This document shows, one piece after another, positions 28,088 through 35,870 of a stretch of 64,000 bases of DNA. A program made the position numbers and the translations under genes. The notes under the pieces are model-generated. The model was not told the origin of the DNA. It saw only the letters and a program-made list of their open reading frames with translations, and searched no databases. Each line of letters begins with the position of its first letter. The first letter of the stretch is position 1. The stretch comes from Leptolyngbya sp. BL0902 (GTDB taxonomy: Bacteria; Cyanobacteriota; Cyanobacteriia; Phormidesmidales; Phormidesmidaceae): assembly GCF_016403105.1 (NCBI RefSeq), contig NZ_CP046155.1:372001-436000 (forward strand), given 5' to 3'.

Positions 28088-28369
28088 TTAGTTTACTTCA
28101 GCGCAAGCGTCGGCGTAGTCTGGGTAGGCTTCCAGCCACTCGGCGGCGTCAATATAACCATCCTCGTCTAGCTCACCATCCTCTATCAGCGCCGCGAAGA
28201 AGCAGGCACAGGCTGGCTCGTTTAGGCCATAGTCATCACAGATGTCTAGAACATCCTCTGACAGGGTGATATCTTCCACAAAGTCTTGGGCAATGGCCAT
28301 AAAGGCGGTGGCACCGCTTACACCAAAGGCCGTCGCTAAAGCCAGGGAGAACTTGATGACGTGGGACAT
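28088..28369 (-). CDS. Secreted acidic small protein with EF-hand-like loop
   Basis: Predicted 93 residues from the ATG at 28369 (MSHVIKFSLALATAF); the open frame reaches 28405. A signal peptide of about 27 residues ends AMAIAQ-type (FMAIAQD). The mature part is acidic with four Cys. ELDEDGYIDAAE has the 12-residue EF-hand loop spacing, with ligands at positions 3, 5 and 12, Gly at 6 and Ile at 8; position 1 is Glu instead of Asp. Helical residues flank it. A periplasmic or extracellular calcium-binding role is an inference. I do not recognise a named family. Confidence 0.7.
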   Translation of the reverse strand: MSHVIKFSLALATAFGVSGATAFMAIAQDFVEDITLSEDVLDICDDYGLNEPACACFFAALIEDGELDEDGYIDAAEWLEAYPDYADACAEVN

Positions 28370-28485
28370 GCCTGAAGCTCCACAAAAGAATGGGATAGCT
28401 TCCACAGTAGGGTATACGTATTTAAAAAGCTAGATTGGGTTATGAAGTTTACTAAGAGTTCATAACCTTTGGGTGATCTCTGGAC

Positions 28486-29382
28486 TTACCGAGCCCAGAC
28501 TCGGGAGACAACCGCCGGACGTTCCAGATAGTGGGGCCGCAACACCTGCCAAACCGCCACAAACCAATGGCGGGCCGCTTCACTGGAGGGGCCACGATAG
28601 CGACAGAGAACGCCCCTTTGTAATCGAGACACGCCGATATCCCCTGGTTGATCGCTGGGCCAGAGTTCCCGGAGGATAGCGACCTGCTCAGGATTGGGCA
28701 TCCAGCCTACTAGGGCTAGGGTTCCGACAACGGCGTGCCCCGCTAACCCGTTGGGGCTATCCAAAGCCAAGCTTCCCCCGGTTATCTGTTGCCGATCTAC
28801 CCACAGCGGTACATCCCCTTGCCACACCTCCAGGTCAGATCGCCAGTGGCCTTGGGTAAATCGTTCTCCCCCGGCACTGCGGCCAAACCGGGTGACATCC
28901 CAGCCGCACCACAGCGCCCCCTCGGCGAGGTTGACCCGCACCCGCTGACGATATTGGGCACCGCTAAAAATAATGGTGTCCTGGGGAAACCACTCTAGGG
29001 AACTACCCGGAGTCAGCGTCAACGTGACGGTTTGCTGGGTCAGGTCAATGGTTTTGGTGGTATCCACCGACGCCCCCAGTCCGCCCCCGGTGCCGTAGAT
29101 TTTGTTGGCCGCTGCGGTGGTGATCAGCGCGTGGCTGTGGGGATGGGTTTGGGTGTTGATGGTGAGCTCATCGCCGCCCACCATGCCCCCCGCTGTGTGG
29201 ACAAGGACGCTATGGCAGACCTCTGGCCCCTCTGGATACAAGGGTCGCTGCACCTTCAGGGGCGCTTGGGTAAAGCTGCGGGTGGGGACGGTTTTATCAC
29301 CCCGCTGGTCGTAGATGAAGTCGGCTTTGCCGTGCCAGCCCTGGCGTACCGCTGGTTCTGTCGTCTTAATCTGTATCACCAT
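28486..29382 (-). CDS. ureD: Urease accessory protein UreD
   Basis: Predicted 298 residues from the ATG at 29382 (MVIQIKTTEP), with AAGGA just upstream; an alternative GTG lies at 29430. UreD (UreH) is the first chaperone to bind apo-urease and recruits UreF and UreG for nickel insertion. The family pattern is visible: PTRSFTQAPLKVQRPLYPEG, HTAGGMVGGDEL, TTAAANKIYGT and GWDVTRFGRSAGGE. The other urease genes (ureABC, ureEFG) are not in this window, so it is a detached single gene. Confidence 0.93.
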   Translation of the reverse strand: MVIQIKTTEPAVRQGWHGKADFIYDQRGDKTVPTRSFTQAPLKVQRPLYPEGPEVCHSVLVHTAGGMVGGDELTINTQTHPHSHALITTAAANKIYGTGGGLGASVDTTKTIDLTQQTVTLTLTPGSSLEWFPQDTIIFSGAQYRQRVRVNLAEGALWCGWDVTRFGRSAGGERFTQGHWRSDLEVWQGDVPLWVDRQQITGGSLALDSPNGLAGHAVVGTLALVGWMPNPEQVAILRELWPSDQPGDIGVSRLQRGVLCRYRGPSSEAARHWFVAVWQVLRPHYLERPAVVSRVWAR

Positions 29383-29439
29383 TTTTCCTTGCCCCCGTTG
29401 TACTGCATCACCGTCACCTAAGCTAGACACCGCCCTAGG

Positions 29440-30003
29440 CTAGGTGAGGAGCCAATCAAAGAGGGTTTGCAGGGTTAGCCGAAACTCCTCTGCAAAGGTG
29501 GGTCGAGGCAGCAGAGCGTCCGGCTCATCCACCGCCACCGGAAGTTGATGGGGGCGGTAGACAAACACGGTTTGCTCCTCCGGATCAATCAGCCAACCCA
29601 TTTCAGCCCCCGCCTGAAGGCCGTGAAGGATATTTTTTGTGACTTTGGTTTGGCTTTGGTCGGGGGAGAGGATTTCAATCGTCCAATCTGGGGCGACTAA
29701 GAAGCTATTGGCCACGGCCCCTGTGCTTTCGCGGGGAATCCGTTCCCACTGAAAAACGGCGATGTCCGGTACGGTAGAACGTCCGCCAAAGGTGCAGCGC
29801 AGTTCAGGAAACGCACGGGCCACACGACTGGGCTTCACCACGGCATTGATGGCCGCAACCAAGTCTCCCTGAATCAGGCTGTGTCTCCCTTGGGGCATAG
29901 GTTTTTGCAAAATACGGCCATCCAGGTATTCGCTGGCGGGTTTGGTTTCTGGCAACTGCAAAAACTCTGCCAAGGTTAGGATTTTTGGCGGCGTTTGCAC
30001 CAT
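29440..30003 (-). CDS. Uma2-family putative endonuclease
   Basis: Predicted 187 residues. Family segments are TLAEFLQLPETKPASEY, PDIAVFQWERIP, WTIEILSPDQSQTKVTKNI and EMGWLIDPEEQTVFVY. The Asp and Glu of the nuclease core are present, with Lys in TKVTKN. This is the single-domain type common in filamentous cyanobacteria. It lies 57 bp upstream of the ureD frame on the same strand, with no sign of coupling. Confidence 0.85.
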   Translation of the reverse strand: MVQTPPKILTLAEFLQLPETKPASEYLDGRILQKPMPQGRHSLIQGDLVAAINAVVKPSRVARAFPELRCTFGGRSTVPDIAVFQWERIPRESTGAVANSFLVAPDWTIEILSPDQSQTKVTKNILHGLQAGAEMGWLIDPEEQTVFVYRPHQLPVAVDEPDALLPRPTFAEEFRLTLQTLFDWLLT

Positions 30004-30072
30004 GGTCGATCAAGCCTCTCTCATCCGGCGTTGGCGTTGGCGGCGTTAGCCTTGGCAGTGCCCCAGGCTTCC

Positions 30073-30687
30073 CTAGCGGGGCGGCGAACCTGTTGGCACC
30101 GAGGAAAATTCCGTCAGCCGGGTTTGGGTACGGAGGTTTTGGCAGCGCATCAGTTCCGTTTGGGTGGGCACCCGGCGACCCTCCAGGGCAGGCACCGCTT
30201 CGATGGCGCGAATCAGGGCATTGGCCGCATCGGCTTGGCTATAGCCCCGGCGTTGGGCCACCTGCACCGCCCGATCATCGGCGACAATTTCCGTTTGGGG
30301 GCCATTCACGCCGCGCCACAGTTGCCAACCCGCCAAGGCCGTTACGCCCCCCGCCGCCAAGAGGCCCACGGCGTCTCCCTTCATCAGTTCCAGCACGCCG
30401 CCCGCCACCCCAGCCCCGGCCAGCAGTTGGTAGCCGTTGGGCTTCAGCAGGTTGGCCAGCATCACCCAGCTAATGGTGCGGAGAAACAGCAAATCCCGCT
30501 CGGCCACGCTGAGGTGTTGCCACAGATCCATATTGAGGGTGACGGGGTGGCTGGGCTGCCAGGGGCGCGGAAATTTGGCCTTAATCACCGGAATTTGGCG
30601 ATCATTGAGGATGATCTTAATTTTCATCCGGGCTGAGGCTGGCATGAGTTCCTTCAGCCGCGCGATTTCAACATTAGGGTTGACCAC
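30073..30687 (-). CDS. DUF3318 family protein
   Basis: Predicted 204 residues. The N-terminal ARLKELMPASARM and DLWQHLSVAERDLLFLRTISW, followed by two hydrophobic segments (about 75-130), match the cyanobacterium-specific DUF3318 family. The C-terminus has a helical, Tyr/Arg-rich region (RRGYSQADAANALIRAI). No function is known. It could be a peripheral membrane protein. It lies between a Uma2 gene and gltX. Confidence 0.75.
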   Translation of the reverse strand: MVNPNVEIARLKELMPASARMKIKIILNDRQIPVIKAKFPRPWQPSHPVTLNMDLWQHLSVAERDLLFLRTISWVMLANLLKPNGYQLLAGAGVAGGVLELMKGDAVGLLAAGGVTALAGWQLWRGVNGPQTEIVADDRAVQVAQRRGYSQADAANALIRAIEAVPALEGRRVPTQTELMRCQNLRTQTRLTEFSSVPTGSPPR

Positions 30688-30761
30688 AGCAAGGACTATC
30701 CCAACGAGGTATCTGAATGCCCCTAGCCTACCATAGCCGCCTCAGCCCCTAGGGCCATGAC

Positions 30762-32204
30762 CTAAACCAGCGCCAGAGCTTCCTTCAGCCGTGCCATATC
30801 AAACCCACGCTGACGCAGAATTGCCCAGGATTCCATCAAGTCCGGGCCTTGCAGCGCTCCCATCAGCGCTGCCCGCATGGACTTCATCACCAAGCCTTTT
30901 TTCACGCCCTGGGCCTTGGTGACGTCGTTCACCAAAGCTTTCAGGTCGTCTAGGCTGGTGGGATTTTGGCTCGTCAGACCGTCCACAATGGCCTGAATGA
31001 CGGCAGCTACGCCCTCAAGCTGCAACTGAGCCTTGGCGTCGTCGGCAAAGGGTAGGGTTTCGGAAAAGAAGAAGCGGCTTTGCTCCACGGCATCGGTGAG
31101 CCGGGTCAGGCTGGGAGCCATCATCGCCATCAGGGGCAGCAGCCAGTCCCGATCCGCCTCGGCGTCTACCGTATATCCGGCTTCTTGGAAGTGGGGCAGC
31201 ACCAGATCCAAAAGGGCGGCGGGCTCCATTTCGTGTAGGTATTGGCTGTTCAGCCAGTCTAGTTTGTCCCAGTCGAATTTGGCCCCGGCCTTGTTGACCC
31301 GATCAAAGCTGAATAGCTTGGCGGCGTCTTCGAGGGTAAACCGCTCGTTGGCATCGGGGGCCGACCAACCCAGCAGCGTCATATAGTTGGCCAAAGCAGG
31401 GGCGACAAAGCCCATCTTTTGGAAGTCGGAAATGGACGTCACGCCATCTCGCTTGGAGAGTTTCTGCCCAGTTTGGTTCAAAATCAGCGGCGTATGGGCA
31501 AATTCAGGACTCTTTGCGCCCAGAGCTTCGTAGAGCAAAATCTGCTTCGCCGTATTGGCAATGTGGTCTTCCCCCCGGATGACGTGGGTGATGGCCATAT
31601 CGACGTCATCCACCACCACAGCGAGGTTATAGAGCGGTTGGCCGATGGTCGTTGCCGAGGAAGCCCGCGCCACCACCATATCGCCGCCCAGGTCGCTGGC
31701 CTGCCAGGTCACGGGGCCGCGCACCATGTCGTTCCAGGTAATCGTGCGGCTGTCGTCAATTTTGAAGCGAATCACCGCCGGACGCCCCTCAGCTTCAAAG
31801 GCGGCCTGCTGTTCTGGAGTCAAATCCCGGTGGCGGTTGTCGTAGCGGGGAGCCTGTCCCTTGGCCTTTTGGGCTTCCCGCATGGCGTCGAGTTCTTCCG
31901 GCGTGTCGTAGGCACGATAGGCCAAGCCCTTGTCCAGCAGGGTTTGAATGGCCTGCCGATACAGATCCAACCGCTGAGACTGGAAAAATGGCCCCTCGTC
32001 CCACGCCATGCCCAGCCAGCGCAGCCCCGACAGAATATTCTCAGTAAACTCCGGCTTCGAGCGTTCCTCGTCGGTGTCTTCCACCCGCAAAATGAACTGG
32101 CCCCCTTCGTGGCGGGCAAACAGCCAGTTAAACACAGCGGTGCGGGCCGTACCAATGTGCAGATTCCCGGTGGGGCTGGGGGCAATGCGAACACGGACAG
32201 TCAT
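30762..32204 (-). CDS. gltX: Glutamyl-tRNA synthetase
   Basis: Predicted 480 residues from the ATG at 32204 ([13 protein letters not shown]); a TTG at 32234 would add ten residues without homology. It charges tRNA-Glu, and in cyanobacteria, which lack GlnRS, probably also tRNA-Gln for later amidation. It also supplies Glu-tRNA for chlorophyll and haem synthesis. The HIGH motif is in [10 protein letters not shown] and the KMSKS equivalent is KLSKRDG. C-terminal anticodon-binding helices are complete. Confidence 0.96.
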   Translation of the reverse strand: MTVRVRIAPSPTGNLHIGTARTAVFNWLFARHEGGQFILRVEDTDEERSKPEFTENILSGLRWLGMAWDEGPFFQSQRLDLYRQAIQTLLDKGLAYRAYDTPEELDAMREAQKAKGQAPRYDNRHRDLTPEQQAAFEAEGRPAVIRFKIDDSRTITWNDMVRGPVTWQASDLGGDMVVARASSATTIGQPLYNLAVVVDDVDMAITHVIRGEDHIANTAKQILLYEALGAKSPEFAHTPLILNQTGQKLSKRDGVTSISDFQKMGFVAPALANYMTLLGWSAPDANERFTLEDAAKLFSFDRVNKAGAKFDWDKLDWLNSQYLHEMEPAALLDLVLPHFQEAGYTVDAEADRDWLLPLMAMMAPSLTRLTDAVEQSRFFFSETLPFADDAKAQLQLEGVAAVIQAIVDGLTSQNPTSLDDLKALVNDVTKAQGVKKGLVMKSMRAALMGALQGPDLMESWAILRQRGFDMARLKEALALV

Positions 32205-32668
32205 GGGAATACCTGCACTCTCAACAAGGGACAAACCCTTATTTTAAGGGGCAACGCGGCCTTAAATCCCAAGAAATCCCAGGCTTTCAATGAGATTCCA
32301 GGGTTCTTCAACGCTTTGACGACACCCCTGCCTTTCAAGGCCAGAACCCTGGGATCTAAAGGCGCGACACAGCAAGAGAGCCTAGGGTTCTTCAAGACTT
32401 CGACCATCGGTCTTCATTCCCAAACCAAAATCCTGAAATTGTAGCCCCGTAATTTTCCGTAATAAAGGGCGAAAAGCCGATCCACTGGCCCTAGACATCC
32501 GTACCTTTGCCGATAGCTGATGACGTTTGCTTATCATTACAATAAGTGAAGATTATTTTCAGGGCGCTCAATCATTGCCCTAGCGCAATCGTCACCCAGC
32601 GGAGCGAACGGATACGGAATCCCTAAGCCGTCAGCCCTCGCCCTACCCCAGATGGATCGGAGGATGTC
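32205..32668. other. Non-coding interval with inverted and dispersed repeats
   Basis: CCAGGGTTCT (32298-32307) and AGAACCCTGG (32343-32352) are perfect inverted repeats, 13/14 when extended. The right arm, AGAACCCTGGGATCT (32343-32357), is identical to 10512-10526. A further variant (CCTAGGGTTCTTCAAG) lies near 32380. This looks like a dispersed REP-type element. No gene is seen. Confidence 0.55.
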
Positions 32669-32872
32669 ATGCAAACCCTACTCAGCCGTAGCCTGATGTG
32701 GCTCTTTGCCGAAATCGTCCTCACCGTATTGAACCTAGACGATCTGGCCGACTACGGCGAATTTATCTTCCGCGTTCAGGACGATCTGGCGTTGCAACGG
32801 GAACGCATTGAACTGATCTCCCCAAGCCGTCAGGTCTATCTGTCGATGGAATGCTGTACTTCGTGGGCCTAA
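32669..32872 (+). CDS. Small hydrophobic cyanobacterial protein, possibly truncated
   Basis: Predicted 67 residues with a strong GGAGGATGTC ribosome-binding site before the ATG. The N-terminal half (SLMWLFAEIVLTVLNLDDLADYGEFIF) is a hydrophobic helix followed by a short acidic segment that I recognise from small uncharacterised cyanobacterial proteins. The last 15 residues (SRQVYLSMECCTSWA) look out of place, so a frameshift near the 3' end is possible. It is probably a membrane-associated protein. Function unknown. Confidence 0.55.
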   Translation: MQTLLSRSLMWLFAEIVLTVLNLDDLADYGEFIFRVQDDLALQRERIELISPSRQVYLSMECCTSWA

Positions 32873-33200
32873 GCTCATCAATCAGGCTCTCCAGAATATG
32901 ACCCTCCAGGCAAAGATACGTTGCCCTAGCCCTTGGGCTGTGCCTTCATTGTGGAAGGTGATTGAGATTTAAGGTTATCCCCAGCGACAGAATCACCGCC
33001 ACGCACAGCACCCGAGCGGGACACCCACAGAAATGTATTTTTTCATTAAGGAATTGCAATGCCTGATTTTCCCAGGATTGATGTTCATACATCTTCGGAT
33101 TGATTCTCAATAAGGGAAAACTATTGCAAATCCCCCCCGCCGTTCGTTACTATTCTCATTAAGCAGATGTTAATGAAATTCTCTGGGGAGGGGCTAAGCG
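32873..33200 (+). promoter_or_regulatory. Upstream region of fur with repeated operator-like motifs
   Basis: ATTCTCAATAAG (33104-33115) and ATTCTCATTAAG (33152-33163) are near-identical direct repeats, 48 bp apart. The second overlaps a perfect palindrome TCATTAA-N7-TTAATGA (33156-33176). The AT-rich, dyad character and place right before a Fur gene suggest autoregulation. They are not exact matches to the E. coli Fur box. Confidence 0.5.
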
Positions 33201-33656
33201 ATGGCGGCATACACTCCATCGGCACTGAAGGCCGAACTGAACGAGCGAGGCTGGCGCATGACTCCCCAGCGGGAAACCATGCTCAAAACCTTCCAAAATC
33301 TGCCAGAGGGCACCCACCTCAGTGCGGAGGATCTCTGCGACCTGCTGGATAAGGCTGGGGAGCCCATTAGCTTGTCCACCATCTACCGCAATCTGAAACT
33401 GATGGCGCGGATGGGAATTTTGCGAGAGCTGGAGCTAGCGGAAGGGCAAAAACGCTACGAAATCAACCAACCCGCCCCCCACCATCACCATCACCTTATT
33501 TGTGTTCGCTGCAACAAGACCATCGAGTTCAAAAATGACTCAGTCCTGAAAGTAGGGGCCAAAACAGCGGATCGCTCTGGCTATCACCTGTTAGATTGCC
33601 AACTGCTGATCCACGGTATTTGCCCGCCCTGTCAGCGGTCTATCGTGCCGATTTAG
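33201..33656 (+). CDS. fur: Fur-family transcriptional regulator, probably Fur itself
   Basis: Predicted 151 residues, with GGGGAGGGG upstream of the ATG. The N-terminal winged helix has ERGWRMTPQRETML and SLSTIYRNLKLMARMGILREL. The dimerisation domain has a run of five His (PHHHHHLICVRCNKTIEF), the regulatory metal site of iron-type Fur, and a C-terminal CPPC pair (CPPCQR) together with CVRC for structural zinc. In cyanobacteria this sequence type corresponds to FurA, the global iron regulator. PerR or Zur cannot be excluded by sequence alone. Confidence 0.85.
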   Translation: MAAYTPSALKAELNERGWRMTPQRETMLKTFQNLPEGTHLSAEDLCDLLDKAGEPISLSTIYRNLKLMARMGILRELELAEGQKRYEINQPAPHHHHHLICVRCNKTIEFKNDSVLKVGAKTADRSGYHLLDCQLLIHGICPPCQRSIVPI

Positions 33657-33829
33657 GCTAGGCTTAGTCCGGTCGGCGCTGCTGAAGATGTGATCACTTC
33701 AGCGCCTAGCGCTCCTGCTCTAAAACTGAGCACATACGAGGTCAAAGAATGGCAGGGAATGCGCGGATGGGGGCCTTGAAATCCAACAGTCCCGGGGGCA
33801 ATCCGCTACATTAACCATCAACCGATGCG

Positions 33830-34006
33830 CTAATCGACAACCCGCAGTCGCCCCTGGCTCAGCGCTTCGTAGACGCGATTAATTAAGGCCGAGTCCGTCG
33901 GGCTTAGGTCGCGCTTCGTCAGCATAGCCATGATCATTTGTTGATCGCGGCGGGTTAGACGTCGTGCAGCGAACATTTCTTCGATGGCTCTTTCCAGGGT
34001 AGACAT
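33830..34006 (-). CDS. Small helical protein, conserved-looking
   Basis: Predicted 58 residues from the ATG at 34006 (MSTLERAIEEMFAARRLTRRDQQ); the open frame extends to 34042. It is predicted to be all-helical with the pattern LTRRDQQMIMAMLTKRDLSPTDSALINRVYEALSQGRLRVVD. I recall such short proteins in cyanobacteria without assigned function. It lies between fur (convergent) and the psbA copy 2 promoter region (divergent). Confidence 0.6.
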   Translation of the reverse strand: MSTLERAIEEMFAARRLTRRDQQMIMAMLTKRDLSPTDSALINRVYEALSQGRLRVVD

Positions 34007-34673
34007 AGCTTGCACTCTGATTGCTATCAACGGACAGACCAAACGCTGATCAAGAACACGTCAGCCTAGGTGGGTTGATGTTTACCGTAGTGGCCTCATC
34101 CTACGGGAGTTCCTTCCGCAGGACATCGGCAGGATAACCCAAGTCCTCCCTAAAATCCGTTCACCTCCATTGGCCTAGTCCGTAGTTTCACGGAATCAGC
34201 ACAGCCTATCTAAATCAGCCGCTCAACATCCTGCCAAGCCCTAATAAACCAAGCCTGCCGCCCGGTTCAGAGATCTTGTCTGAGATAAACCGCTAGCCCA
34301 AAGCTTAAGAACTGTAAAGATGCCCTGCCTGTCCCCTTACCCATCGAACTGTCCCGGAGGCTGTCTTGTAACCCTCGATTCCCTTGGCCAGCCTTGCTGT
34401 CTAGCCAGACGTACACTCCTAAAGGGGTTACGGTAGTCCCAGGCAGAGTAGATCAGTATTTATCGGTAGGCAAATCGGTTGAATAGCATCGGTCACTCTG
34501 TAGTTTCCCGGAGGTTGCATCAAGTCTCCATGCCCATCCGCTGCGGCGGCCTGAAGTTGACTTTCTTAATTTCGCTCCATGTTGAAATTAAGTTTTGTGT
34601 GCTATTGTGGAGACACCTAACCAAAAGCTCTTTGCGTTAGGGATACATTTTCTAACCTACGGACTAATACATC
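34007..34673 (+). promoter_or_regulatory. Upstream region and promoter of psbA copy 2
   Basis: There is no gene in this stretch. A candidate promoter has TTGAAA (34582-34587) and TATTGT (34603-34608) with a short 15-bp spacer, giving a leader of about 60 nt. A perfect 9-bp inverted repeat CTTAATTTC (34565-34573) / GAAATTAAG (34584-34592) overlaps the -35 hexamer. The sequence differs from the psbA copy 1 promoter until the last 18 bases. The promoter is inferred from hexamers only. Confidence 0.45.
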
Positions 34674-35735
34674 ATGACAACGACTCTACAGCGGCGCGAG
34701 AGCGCCTCCCTGTGGGAGCAGTTCTGTCAGTGGGTAACGAGCACCGAAAACCGCCTGTACATTGGCTGGTTCGGCGTGCTGATGATCCCCACCCTGCTAG
34801 CTGCTACCGCCTGTTTCGTAATCGCCTTCGTTGCTGCTCCCCCCGTGGACATCGACGGCATCCGTGAGCCCGTGGCTGGCTCCCTGATGTACGGCAACAA
34901 CATCATCTCTGGTGCTGTTGTTCCTTCCTCCAACGCTATCGGTCTGCACTTCTACCCCATCTGGGAAGCCGCTTCCCTGGATGAGTGGCTGTACAACGGT
35001 GGCCCCTACCAGTTGGTGATTTTCCACTTCCTCATTGGCGTCTTCTGCTACATGGGTCGTGAGTGGGAACTGAGCTACCGCCTCGGTATGCGCCCCTGGA
35101 TCTGCGTGGCTTACTCTGCCCCCGTGGCCGCTGCCACCGCCGTGTTCCTGATCTACCCCATCGGCCAAGGCTCCTTCTCTGACGGGATGCCCCTGGGTAT
35201 CTCTGGTACCTTCAACTTCATGTTGGTGTTCCAGGCTGAGCACAACATTCTGATGCACCCCTTCCACATGATGGGTGTGGCCGCTGTGTTCGGTGGGTCT
35301 CTGTTCTCCGCCATGCACGGTTCTCTGGTGACCTCTTCTCTGGTGCGTGAGACCACCGAGACCGAGTCTCAGAACTACGGCTACAAGTTTGGCCAAGAAG
35401 AAGAGACCTACAACATCGTGGCTGCCCACGGCTACTTCGGTCGTCTCATTTTCCAATACGCTTCCTTCAACAACAGCCGCAGCCTGCACTTCTTCCTGGG
35501 TGCGTGGCCCGTCATCGGCATCTGGTTCACCGCTCTGGGCATCAGCACCATGGCGTTCAACCTGAACGGGTTCAACTTCAACCAGTCCATCCTGGATTCT
35601 CAGGGTCGTGTGATTGGCACCTGGGCTGACGTGATCAACCGGGCCAACCTGGGTATGGAAGTGATGCACGAGCGCAATGCTCACAACTTCCCCCTCGACC
35701 TGGCCACCGCCGAGGCTCCTGAAATCATCGGCTAG
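34674..35735 (+). CDS. psbA: Photosystem II D1 protein, copy 2 (E130 type)
   Basis: Predicted 353 residues, identical in protein sequence to copy 1 at 1452, including E130, the Mn-cluster ligands (H332, E333, H337, D342, A344) and the nine-residue CtpA-cleaved tail. Nucleotide differences are synonymous and come in patches, for example around 34800 and 35470, while long blocks are identical. The 3' hairpins after the stop are also conserved, but the promoter is not. This arrangement suggests two genes for one D1 form under different control, kept alike by gene conversion. Confidence 0.98.
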   Translation: MTTTLQRRESASLWEQFCQWVTSTENRLYIGWFGVLMIPTLLAATACFVIAFVAAPPVDIDGIREPVAGSLMYGNNIISGAVVPSSNAIGLHFYPIWEAASLDEWLYNGGPYQLVIFHFLIGVFCYMGREWELSYRLGMRPWICVAYSAPVAAATAVFLIYPIGQGSFSDGMPLGISGTFNFMLVFQAEHNILMHPFHMMGVAAVFGGSLFSAMHGSLVTSSLVRETTETESQNYGYKFGQEEETYNIVAAHGYFGRLIFQYASFNNSRSLHFFLGAWPVIGIWFTALGISTMAFNLNGFNFNQSILDSQGRVIGTWADVINRANLGMEVMHERNAHNFPLDLATAEAPEIIG

Positions 35736-35754
35736 TCTTGATTGACGAGTCCAT

Positions 35755-35816
35755 GGGTCAGCTAGCGATAGCTGACTAGGGAAGAGAAAGCGCTCCTCGT
35801 AAGGGGAGCGTTTTTT
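35755..35816 (+). terminator. Twin-hairpin 3' region of psbA copy 2
   Basis: The same two stems as copy 1: the 8-bp hairpin GTCAGCTA/TAGCTGAC, then CGCTCC/GGAGCG closed by a T-run of six. The first 75 bases after the stop codon are nearly identical to copy 1, so the conserved unit runs through the terminator. Confidence 0.8.
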
Positions 35817-35870
35817 CGTGGGGATTATTCTACTGCCGTTTGGCTGATGGAGTTCCCGGCAGGAGCTTAC

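Noticed and set aside
34007-34560. tRNA gene in the long gap before psbA copy 2
   Set aside because: No cloverleaf with acceptor, D, anticodon and T stems could be assembled, and no GTTCRANNC box was found.
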